Of a DNA stretch of 5,095 nt, positions 1 to 5,095 are shown piece after piece. Under the pieces are notes generated by a model. It saw only the letters and a program-made list of their open reading frames with translations. It searched no databases and was not told where the DNA came from. Numbering within the stretch: the stretch's first letter is position 1; every line of letters starts with the position of its first letter. A program made the position numbers and the translations under genes. The stretch spans positions 1 through 5,095 of the forward strand of contig CAYFPZ010000070.1 of the NCBI GenBank assembly GCA_964345105.1, given 5' to 3'. Source of the stretch: DG-33 sp964345105 (lineage in GTDB: Archaea; Hadarchaeota; Hadarchaeia; Hadarchaeales; Hadarchaeaceae).

Positions 1-41
1 CTGTGATCTAAATCGAGCCTCATTTTTTAGACCGGGACAAC

Positions 42-1259
42 TTAGCGCCGGGCTTCGTGCATTAATTCGTCGAGTAATGTTGCGGCCTTTTCGGCGAACA
101 GCCTGTCGTTGATATGGGCGTCCACTTCCACGAGTCTGATTTCCGGCTTGAGGTTCTTTTTCAAGGCATTGATAAGGGCTAAATCTGCCTCAGGATCATA
201 CATATAACTGCCCTCTTTGTCACCACCGGAAAAGCCCTTTTGGGGGATGATCACCGCAGTGGGGCCAGTGGCTTTGTTCAGTTTTTCGGCCATCACCTTC
301 CCCAGCTGGGCTCTCTCTTCCTTGGTTGTTGAGGTCCCGACCCGAACGGGGGTATGCAGATAGAGTTCCCGACTTCTGAAGCGCTCGGGTATTCCGTGGG
401 TCGTATCGAAGGTGATTGTGTCGGTCTTGCCCGGCGCCACCAGCTGCGGGATGCCCCTCGCGCCGGCTGCTTCCAGTCTCGTCGGTCCAGAATCATAGAG
501 GCCACCGAAAATATTTTGTAGGACCTCGGTGGTCCCCAGGTCAAATACCCCGTCGATCAGCCCTTGCTCAACCCATTCCTCAAGCGTTTTACCGCCGATG
601 CCAACGGCGTGGAAGAAGACTACCTCGTAGCCCCTTTGTCCGAGCAACTCCGTAACAAAATTGGCGCAGGGCATCAAATCTCCATGAATGGTAAGTCCGA
701 TGAGTGGCTTATCAGAGGACACGGGGCCCGGAGCGACCTTGACCATGCCCACGACGGCGCCGGCGGCCATGGTCAGCACATTTTTGGTTATCCGATTCAG
801 GCCTATGATGTCGGCCATGGAAGGGATCATCACTATGTCTTTGGTGCCCACGTAGGGGCTGGTGTCGCCTGAGGCATGGGTGGAGACCATAACCTTGGGC
901 ACGCCTAGGGGCAGGGTTCTCATGACGGCTGTGCCAGCAAAAGTCCCCATCGTCCCGCCCAAGGATAAGATTCCGTCAAGTTTTCCCGACCGGTGGAGTT
1001 CCTGAACAATCTTCGCCGCGCCCCTGCTCATCATCTGTATGCCTTCTCCTTCAATTCTCGAGGCCACTTCTTCAATGCTACGCCCTGCAGCCTTGGCCAC
1101 TTGCTCGCGGGTGATGTCCGGTTGGAATAGCGGCTTCCCCAGTAGCCCGACATCCACCACAATTACTCGACAGCCTTGCTCCACGATCCTGTCCCGGATG
1201 TATTGGTATTCCGCCCCCTTTGTGTCGAGCGTCCCGATTAGCACGATGGTCTTTTCCAT
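42..1259 (-). CDS. UPF0261 family protein (Tm-1-like ATP-binding domain protein)
   Basis: Complete 405-residue protein, close to the usual size of about 400 for UPF0261. Family marks seen in order: a first strand followed by GTLDTKG at residues 9-15 and EYQYIRD at 17-23; DVG at 36-38; the glycine-rich loop SLGGTMGT at 99-106; STHASGDTSPYVGTKD at 126-141; a second domain opening with IGLTIHGD near 187-194; FDLGTTEV near 240; PERFRSRELYLHTP near 290; and GFSGGDKEGSYMYDPEAD near 350. The N-terminal half of this family is related to the ATP-binding part of the tomato Tm-1 resistance protein; the enzymatic role of the microbial members is not settled. No signal peptide or membrane segment is seen, so it should be cytosolic. 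I chose the ATG at 1259 because GAGG lies six bases before it and the family normally begins just ahead of the first strand. A GTG at 1271 would add four residues but overlaps the ribosome-binding site. It is divergent from the oxidoreductase array and more G+C-rich than it. The family call is secure; the function is open. Confidence 0.93.
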   Translation of the reverse strand: MEKTIVLIGTLDTKGAEYQYIRDRIVEQGCRVIVVDVGLLGKPLFQPDITREQVAKAAGRSIEEVASRIEGEGIQMMSRGAAKIVQELHRSGKLDGILSLGGTMGTFAGTAVMRTLPLGVPKVMVSTHASGDTSPYVGTKDIVMIPSMADIIGLNRITKNVLTMAAGAVVGMVKVAPGPVSSDKPLIGLTIHGDLMPCANFVTELLGQRGYEVVFFHAVGIGGKTLEEWVEQGLIDGVFDLGTTEVLQNIFGGLYDSGPTRLEAAGARGIPQLVAPGKTDTITFDTTHGIPERFRSRELYLHTPVRVGTSTTKEERAQLGKVMAEKLNKATGPTAVIIPQKGFSGGDKEGSYMYDPEADLALINALKKNLKPEIRLVEVDAHINDRLFAEKAATLLDELMHEARR

Positions 1260-1265
1260 TTGATT

Positions 1266-1269
1266 CCTC
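1266..1269 (-). promoter_or_regulatory. Ribosome-binding site (GAGG) of the UPF0261 gene
   Basis: Read on the minus strand, the sequence is GTGAGGAATCAAATG. GAGG sits six bases before the ATG at 1259, an ideal Shine-Dalgarno distance. This decides the start in favour of 1259 over the in-frame GTG at 1271, whose codon would overlap the motif. It also contrasts with the rightward oxidoreductase genes, which have weak sites or none. Confidence 0.7.
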
Positions 1270-1290
1270 ACTTTTTTAGGTGCTTTAGGT

Positions 1291-1304
1291 ATTTAATATA
1301 AAAA
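1291..1304 (-). promoter_or_regulatory. Probable archaeal TATA box for the UPF0261 gene
   Basis: The minus strand reads TTTTTATATTAAAT here, close to the archaeal box A pattern TTTAWATA. Its centre near 1298 predicts a transcription start near 1272, giving a 5' leader of roughly a dozen bases that just contains the GAGG site. Box and spacing are seen in the sequence; the promoter assignment is inferred from known archaeal promoter geometry. An AT-rich spacer could give such a box by chance. Confidence 0.5.
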
Positions 1305-1324
1305 TGACACAAAATAAACAGATA

Positions 1325-1334
1325 ATTTTAAATA
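1325..1334 (+). promoter_or_regulatory. Probable archaeal TATA box for the oxidoreductase array
   Basis: The segment reads ATTTTAAATA and includes TTTAAATA, an exact match to the archaeal box A pattern TTTAWATA, with a purine-rich stretch upstream that could serve as the BRE. The box centre near 1330 lies about 26-27 bp before the ATG at 1357, so the predicted start of transcription falls on or beside the start codon. That is the layout of a leaderless archaeal mRNA, and it fits the lack of any Shine-Dalgarno motif in the bases between. It is likely the main promoter for the whole tandem array. Confidence 0.6.
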
Positions 1335-1356
1335 GTTTTTCCCTTTATTCAAATTG

Positions 1357-2361
1357 ATGGCAGAAAAAAAACTAGGTTACAATGTTCGTGTAAAAGCCGA
1401 AAAAGTGAACTACGAAGTTTTTAAGGAGTACATGGAGATAGCCAAAAGAGCCGACGCAGCTGGTATTTACTATTTGGCTATTCCGGAATTTTTTGCGAGG
1501 TTTGATCCAAAAAGACTCCATTCAGTGCCTTACATGGCCGCTATTGCCACTCAAACGGAGCATGCAAGATTTGGGCCTGATGTGATGGAAGTACCCCTTC
1601 TCCACCCCATACATGTCGCTGATATCACCGCAAGTTTGGACATAATGTCAAACGGACGTTTCACCCTAGGGGTAGGGCTGGGGTTTTGGCCATCTGAATA
1701 TGACAACTTTCAGCTTCCTTGGAAGGAACGTGGAAAGAGGCTCGATGAAGCCCTCGACATAATGAAGAAGTTGTGGACAGAGCCCGCGATTTACGATTAC
1801 AGGGGAAAATTCTTTACTCTCAAAAATGTCTGCAGTCCCCCGTGCATTCAGAAACCGCATCCTCCAATATGGGTCGGAGGAGGGTCTGATGCCGCCATCA
1901 GGAGGACTGCACAGTACGGCAACGAGTGGGTGCCAACCTGGTGGATGCCGGGGTTGGTAGAGGAAAAAACTGGGGTACCGTTTACGTGGGAAAAGAGCTT
2001 AGATAAATTGAGAGAATATTGCAAGAAATTTAATAGAGAGCTCGTGATTGGACGACCACCCAAAGGACCGAAAGAAGTCGGATTTAACCAGAGAATCAAC
2101 GTCAACATTAACCCAGACAGGGAGAAGGCCATGGAGGAGATGCGACACTTCTGGGTGGACGTTAGGGCGGGGCGAACTCAAGGAGCCGGTTCATTCGATA
2201 TGAAATTGAAACAAGCAGCCATTGGAAATGCGGATGATGTACTCGAGAAGCTTGAAGAGATTTACAAGACCGGAGCCTACTGTGTAACGCTTTATCCCAT
2301 GAGTACGGATTCGAGGGCCCAGTGGGATAGAATAGAGAAGGAGGTGCTTCCGAGTTTGTAA
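1357..2361 (+). CDS. LLM class flavin/F420-dependent oxidoreductase, array copy 1
   Basis: Complete 334-residue protein of the bacterial-luciferase-like TIM-barrel superfamily (Pfam PF00296 type), a usual length for the family. Seen in order: first strand LGYNVRV; PEFFARFD at 43-50, where relatives carry the active-site loop after strand 2; HPIHVAD at 83-89; the family core SNGRFTLGVGLG at 98-109; FGxPW-type ERGKR and LDEALDIMKKLWTEP; CSPPC at 159-163; PPIWVGGGS at 169-177, a glycine-rich stretch typical of the flavin phosphate region; a variable loop at 199-211; and the C-terminal end EKEVLPSL. Family members use FMN or coenzyme F420 for hydride transfer or oxygenation; in an archaeon F420 is the more likely partner, which is inference. 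Cytosolic, with no signal peptide. Start: a TTG at 1354 is also in frame, but the ATG at 1357 matches the MAEKK/MSEKK/MTEKK starts of the sister copies and the leaderless promoter spacing. Automated labels such as methylenetetrahydromethanopterin reductase would over-specify it. Confidence 0.93.
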   Translation: MAEKKLGYNVRVKAEKVNYEVFKEYMEIAKRADAAGIYYLAIPEFFARFDPKRLHSVPYMAAIATQTEHARFGPDVMEVPLLHPIHVADITASLDIMSNGRFTLGVGLGFWPSEYDNFQLPWKERGKRLDEALDIMKKLWTEPAIYDYRGKFFTLKNVCSPPCIQKPHPPIWVGGGSDAAIRRTAQYGNEWVPTWWMPGLVEEKTGVPFTWEKSLDKLREYCKKFNRELVIGRPPKGPKEVGFNQRINVNINPDREKAMEEMRHFWVDVRAGRTQGAGSFDMKLKQAAIGNADDVLEKLEEIYKTGAYCVTLYPMSTDSRAQWDRIEKEVLPSL

Positions 2362-2414
2362 ATTTTAATTTCAATCTCTTAAACTCGTGAAAAAATTGAA
2401 AACGGTGCGAACAA
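2362..2414 (+). promoter_or_regulatory. 53-bp AT-rich spacer between copies 1 and 2, possible internal control site
   Basis: This is the only real gap in the array; the later spacers are 1 and 2 bp. It holds a 7-bp inverted repeat, TTTCAAT at 2369-2375 and ATTGAAA at 2395-2401, separated by 19 bases, and a TTAAA stretch at 2379-2383 that could be a weak TATA element. GGTG at 2404-2407 lies seven bases before the ATG at 2415 and may be a weak Shine-Dalgarno site. It could be an internal promoter, a weak RNA hairpin, or simply a relic of the duplication that copied the first gene's upstream region. Confidence 0.3.
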
Positions 2415-3473
2415 ATGGCGGAAAAAAAATTAGGTTACAATGTTCGGGTAAAAGCCGAAAAAGTAAATCATGAAATTTTTAAAGAGTATGTTGAGATAGC
2501 GAGGAGGGCTGATAATGCCGGCGTATATTACCTAGCTATCCCCGAGTTCTTTGCGAGACGTGATCCGGCTAGGATTCACTGTGTTCCTTACATGGGCGCC
2601 ATCGCCAACGTCACAGAACACGTAAAGTTCGGTCCCCACGTTCTCGAAGTGCCCCTTTTCCATCCAAAACATGTTGCCGACATTGGTGCAAGCCTAGACA
2701 TCATGTCCAATGGACGATTCATCCTCGGGGTAGGGGTAGGATTTCAGCCGTATGAATATGAAGTATTCGGGGTTCCTTGGAATGAGAGAGGAAAAAGACT
2801 TGATGAGTCCCTTGAGATAATGAGGAAATTTTGGACAGCGCCTAGTGACACCTTGGTCACCTATGAGGGGAGATACTTTAAGATCAAGGACGAGTGCAGC
2901 CCCCCATGTGTTCAGAAGCCCCACCTGCCGATATGGGTTGGAGGAGGCTCTGAGGCCGCTCTAAGGAGAACAGCACAGTACGGTAGCGAGTGGACGCCAG
3001 GATGGGTGTTCCCTGGACAAGCGGAGGAGAGCCAGCTAATCGCACTGGGAAAGAAGTGGGATGCTAAAAAGGTGCATGGTCTTCAAAAAGGATGGAGTTG
3101 GGAGTGGGCCCTAGGAAAGTTGAAGGAGTACTGCGGGAAATTTGGAAGGGAATTAGTGATCGGACGACCGCCCAAAGACCCAAAGGAAGTCGGATTCAAC
3201 ATGACCTTGAACTTTAATGTTAACCCCGACAGGGAGAAAGCCGTAGAGGAATTAAAACACTTCTGGGTAGACGTTAGGAAAGCGCGTACCCAAGGAGGCG
3301 GCTCACTCGAAATGAAACTGAAGTACTCGGCCGTCGGAAAGGCGGAAGATGTAATTGAGAAGATTGATGAGGCCTACAAGCTTGGGGCCTACCTAGTAAT
3401 ACTCTATCCCCTATCTACAGATTCAAAAACCCAATGGGATAGGATAGAGAAAGAAGTGCTGCCGAGTTTGTAA
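2415..3473 (+). CDS. LLM class flavin/F420-dependent oxidoreductase, array copy 2 (long-loop form)
   Basis: Complete 352-residue paralogue of copy 1, and the most divergent of the three complete copies. It keeps LGYNVRVKAEKV, PEFFARRD, HPKHVAD, SNGRFILGVGVG, NERGKRLDE, CSPPC at 161-165, PIWVGGGS, FWVDVR and the end EKEVLPSL. Its 18 extra residues over copy 1 are fully explained by two insertions: two residues in the SDTLVTYEG segment before the CSPPC motif, and sixteen in the loop between PG at 200-201 and W229. That loop contains a charged/aromatic stretch with KKWDAKK and GWSWEW and probably reshapes the active-site entrance, so a different substrate from copies 1 and 3 is likely (inference). 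The ATG at 2415 aligns with the other copies and has a weak GGTG seven bases upstream. The stop is followed after one base by the next start, so it is co-transcribed with copy 3. Cofactor and substrate are unknown. Confidence 0.93.
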   Translation: MAEKKLGYNVRVKAEKVNHEIFKEYVEIARRADNAGVYYLAIPEFFARRDPARIHCVPYMGAIANVTEHVKFGPHVLEVPLFHPKHVADIGASLDIMSNGRFILGVGVGFQPYEYEVFGVPWNERGKRLDESLEIMRKFWTAPSDTLVTYEGRYFKIKDECSPPCVQKPHLPIWVGGGSEAALRRTAQYGSEWTPGWVFPGQAEESQLIALGKKWDAKKVHGLQKGWSWEWALGKLKEYCGKFGRELVIGRPPKDPKEVGFNMTLNFNVNPDREKAVEELKHFWVDVRKARTQGGGSLEMKLKYSAVGKAEDVIEKIDEAYKLGAYLVILYPLSTDSKTQWDRIEKEVLPSL

Positions 3474-3474
3474 T

Positions 3475-4491
3475 ATGTCGGAAAAAAAGTTAGGTTATAA
3501 TGTCCGCGTAAAAGCGGAAAAGGTAGATTATAAAGTTTTTAGAGAATACATGGAAATAGCCAGAAGAGCCGACGCCGCTGGTATTTATTATCTGGCTATT
3601 CCTGAATTCTTTGCGAGGTTTGATACAAGAAGGCTCCATTCATTGCCTTACATGGCCGCTATTGCCACTCAAACGGAGCATGCATATTTTGGTTCTGATG
3701 TTTTGGAGGTACCACTTTTACACCCCATACACATCGCTGATATCTCCGCAAGTTTGGACATCATGTCCGGCGGACGTTTCGTCCTAGGAGTGGGAATAGG
3801 GGGTTTTACAGACGAGTATGAAAATTTTGGCGTTCCGTGGAAAGAGCGAGGAAAGAGATGTGACGAAACGCTCGATATAGTAAGGAAGATGTGGACAGAG
3901 CCCGCGGTCTACGATTACAGGGGAAAATTCTTCACACTCAAAAATGTCTGCAGCCCCCCATGCATTCAGAAACCTCATCCTCCGATTTGGGTCGGAGGTG
4001 GATCTGATGCCGCGCTCAGGAGGACTGCGCAGTACGGGAATGAGTGGGTACCTGCTTGGTGGTTCCCGGGGTTATCAGAGGAAGCTCCCACTTTGATGGG
4101 CGTAAAAGAACCGTTTACTTGGGATAAGAGGTTAGAGAAATTGAGAGAATATTGCAAGAAATTTAATAGAGAGCTCGTGCTTGGGCGACCACCTAGGGGA
4201 CCGAAAGAAGTTGGATTTAACCTGAGAATTAACGTTAACATCAACCCAGACAGGGAAAAGGCCATAGAAGAGGCGCGACATTTCTGGGGTGTTAGGCAGG
4301 GACGCACTCAAGGAGGAGGCTCGTTTGAAATGAAAATGAAACACGCAGCTGTTGGAAATGCGGAGGACGTGATCGAGAAGTTTGAAGAGATTTACAAGAC
4401 TGGAGCCTACCTTGTAATTATTTATCCTATGGGTACGGATTCGAAGACCCAGTGGGATAGAGTGGAGAAAGAAGTGCTGCCGAGTTTGTAA
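3475..4491 (+). CDS. LLM class flavin/F420-dependent oxidoreductase, array copy 3
   Basis: Complete 338-residue paralogue, closest to copy 1, with long stretches of near-identical protein and two perfectly shared DNA blocks of about 40 bp. It has PEFFARFD, HPIHIAD, SGGRFVLGVGIGG (the usual Asn of the core motif replaced by Gly), KERGKRCDE, CSPPC at 159-163, PPIWVGGGS and the end EKEVLPSL. The four-residue length gain over copy 1 comes from five extra residues in the variable loop (199-216, containing APTLMGVKEP) and the loss of one codon where copies 1 and 2 read FWVDVR but this one reads FWGVR (270-274). The frame stays intact, so it is not a pseudogene. The ATG lies one base after the copy 2 stop, with no Shine-Dalgarno motif visible, which suggests translation coupled to the upstream gene. 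The same FMN-or-F420 ambiguity applies. Confidence 0.93.
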   Translation: MSEKKLGYNVRVKAEKVDYKVFREYMEIARRADAAGIYYLAIPEFFARFDTRRLHSLPYMAAIATQTEHAYFGSDVLEVPLLHPIHIADISASLDIMSGGRFVLGVGIGGFTDEYENFGVPWKERGKRCDETLDIVRKMWTEPAVYDYRGKFFTLKNVCSPPCIQKPHPPIWVGGGSDAALRRTAQYGNEWVPAWWFPGLSEEAPTLMGVKEPFTWDKRLEKLREYCKKFNRELVLGRPPRGPKEVGFNLRINVNINPDREKAIEEARHFWGVRQGRTQGGGSFEMKMKHAAVGNAEDVIEKFEEIYKTGAYLVIIYPMGTDSKTQWDRVEKEVLPSL

Positions 4492-4493
4492 CT

Positions 4494-5095
4494 ATGACAG
4501 AAAAAAAGCTAGGTTACCAAATTCGTATAAAAGCCGAGAAAGTAAATCATGAAATTTTTAAAGAGTACATGGGGATAGCCAAAAGGGCCGACGATGCCGG
4601 TCTTCACTATCTGGCTTTTCCAGAATTCTTTGGAAGATTTGATCGAAACAGGATCCATGTAATACCCTATATGACTGCTATCGCTTCTCATACCGAGCAT
4701 GTTAAGCTTGGCACTGATGTTTTGCAGATACCCTTTCTTCACCCCAAACATATCGCTGACATCGGTTCAAGCTTGGACATCATATCCAATGGACGTTTCA
4801 TCCTAGGAGTGGGAACAGGGTGGGTACCTTCTGAATTCGAAAAATTTGGGATACCATTCAAAGAACGGGGGAAAAGAACCGATGAATCCCTTGATATAAT
4901 AATAAAGCTGTGGACGGAGCCTGCGATCAATGAGTACAGAGGAAAATTCTTTACATTCAAAGAAGTTTGCAGCCCGCCGTGTGTTCAGAAGCCCTATCCT
5001 CCGATATGGGTAGGTGGAGCCTCCAAAGCCGCCCTAAGGAGGACAGCGCAATACGGCAACGAGTGGGCACCAAGCTGGGCATTGGAAACTTGTTC
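4494..5095 (+). CDS. LLM class flavin/F420-dependent oxidoreductase, array copy 4 (partial, runs off window)
   Basis: An open frame starts two bases after the copy 3 stop and stays open to the window end, giving 200 codons of a protein expected to be about 330-350 residues. It begins MTEKKLGYQIRIKAEKV and carries the same marks in the same order: PEFFGRFD, HPKHIAD, SNGRFILGVGTGW, KERGKRTDE, CSPPC at 159-163, PPIWVGGAS (last Gly of the GGGS changed to Ala) and RRTAQYGNEW. The visible end, APSWALETC, enters the loop that varies among the copies, and here it already departs from the W(M/F)PG seen in copies 1 and 3. There is no stop or frameshift in the visible part, so it is cut by the window edge rather than broken. 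No Shine-Dalgarno motif is seen; coupling to copy 3 is likely. Its 5' DNA resembles copy 2 more than copy 3. Confidence 0.9.
   Translation, partial: MTEKKLGYQIRIKAEKVNHEIFKEYMGIAKRADDAGLHYLAFPEFFGRFDRNRIHVIPYMTAIASHTEHVKLGTDVLQIPFLHPKHIADIGSSLDIISNGRFILGVGTGWVPSEFEKFGIPFKERGKRTDESLDIIIKLWTEPAINEYRGKFFTFKEVCSPPCVQKPYPPIWVGGASKAALRRTAQYGNEWAPSWALETC

Larger units (their letters stand above)
1357..5095 (+). repeat. Tandem array of four about 1-kb paralogous gene units
   Basis: Four head-to-tail copies of one gene start at 1357, 2415, 3475 and 4494, a period of about 1.02-1.06 kb. Each begins with an A-run of 7-8 bases encoding EKK, followed by TAGGTTA. The three complete copies end in codons for EKEVLPSL and TAA. 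Perfect DNA blocks are shared between different pairs: copies 1 and 3 (1526-1566 with 3644-3684; 2005-2046 with 4138-4179), copies 2 and 4 (2460-2488 with 4539-4567), and copies 2 and 3 at the 3' end (3447-3473 with 4465-4491). This is gene duplication, not an insertion element: no transposase and no terminal inverted repeats are present. Confidence 0.85.

Noticed and set aside
1..23. Minus-strand ATG at 23 opening a frame that runs off the left edge, after the UPF0261 stop
   Set aside because: Only seven codons are visible, there is no ribosome-binding site, and no family pattern can be recognised, so a gene cannot be supported.
20..41. Terminator after the UPF0261 gene
   Set aside because: In the direction of transcription the run at 24-29 is A, not T, and no stable hairpin precedes it. 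The true end of the transcript may lie outside the window.
416..1263. Plus-strand open frames inside the UPF0261 gene (416-655, 564-872, 1039-1263)
   Set aside because: They are antisense to a well-conserved gene, show no family motifs, and are expected by chance in G+C-rich coding DNA.
1260..1271. GTG at 1271 as the start of the UPF0261 gene
   Set aside because: The GAGG ribosome-binding site overlaps this extension and points to the ATG at 1259, which matches where the family's first strand usually begins.
1354..1356. TTG codon as the start of array copy 1
   Set aside because: It would add one Met before the MAEKK start shared with the other copies. The ATG at 1357 also fits the TATA spacing better.
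1666..4960. Minus-strand open frames repeated at matching positions inside the oxidoreductase copies
   Set aside because: They recur only because the sense genes are paralogous. Their translations resemble one another as shadows of conserved codons and have no start signals of their own.
1357..5095. Mobile element or CRISPR-like repeat as the explanation of the periodicity
   Set aside because: The repeat unit is an entire coding gene with divergence spread over codons. There is no transposase, terminal inverted repeat, target duplication, or short repeat-spacer pattern.

Overview
The window looks like chromosomal DNA from an archaeon. The lineage cannot be fixed from this sequence alone; an uncultivated mesophilic or moderately thermophilic group such as the Bathyarchaeia is only a guess. 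The archaeal reading rests on the 97-bp divergent intergenic region (1260-1356). It holds two AT-rich TATA-type boxes, one per strand, each about 26 bp from a sensible transcription start. The rightward gene has no Shine-Dalgarno sequence and would be leaderless.

Left part (42-1259, minus strand): one complete gene for a UPF0261 / Tm-1-like ATP-binding-domain protein of 405 residues. It is visibly richer in G+C than the rest of the window and is preceded by a good GAGG ribosome-binding site. The 41 bases beyond its stop hold no gene I can support.

Right part (1357-5095, plus strand): a head-to-tail array of four paralogous luciferase-like (LLM class) flavin/F420-dependent oxidoreductases. 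Three are complete (334, 352 and 338 residues). The fourth starts at 4494 and runs off the window after 200 codons. Spacers are 53, 1 and 2 bp, so this is very probably one operon driven from the promoter before the first copy. The copies share the N-terminus, an NGRF/GGRF-LGVG core motif, a conserved CSPPC motif and the C-terminal end EKEVLPSL. The three complete copies differ mainly in the length of one loop (13, 29 and 18 residues), where this fold often sets substrate or cofactor specificity.

How they may work together: the array looks like in situ gene amplification with diversification of one redox enzyme, partly homogenised by gene conversion. The divergent UPF0261 gene may share regulation with it and may belong to the same, unknown, catabolic pathway. 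The substrate, the choice between F420 and FMN, and the role of UPF0261 cannot be read from the sequence. There are no RNA genes, mobile elements or CRISPR arrays in the window.
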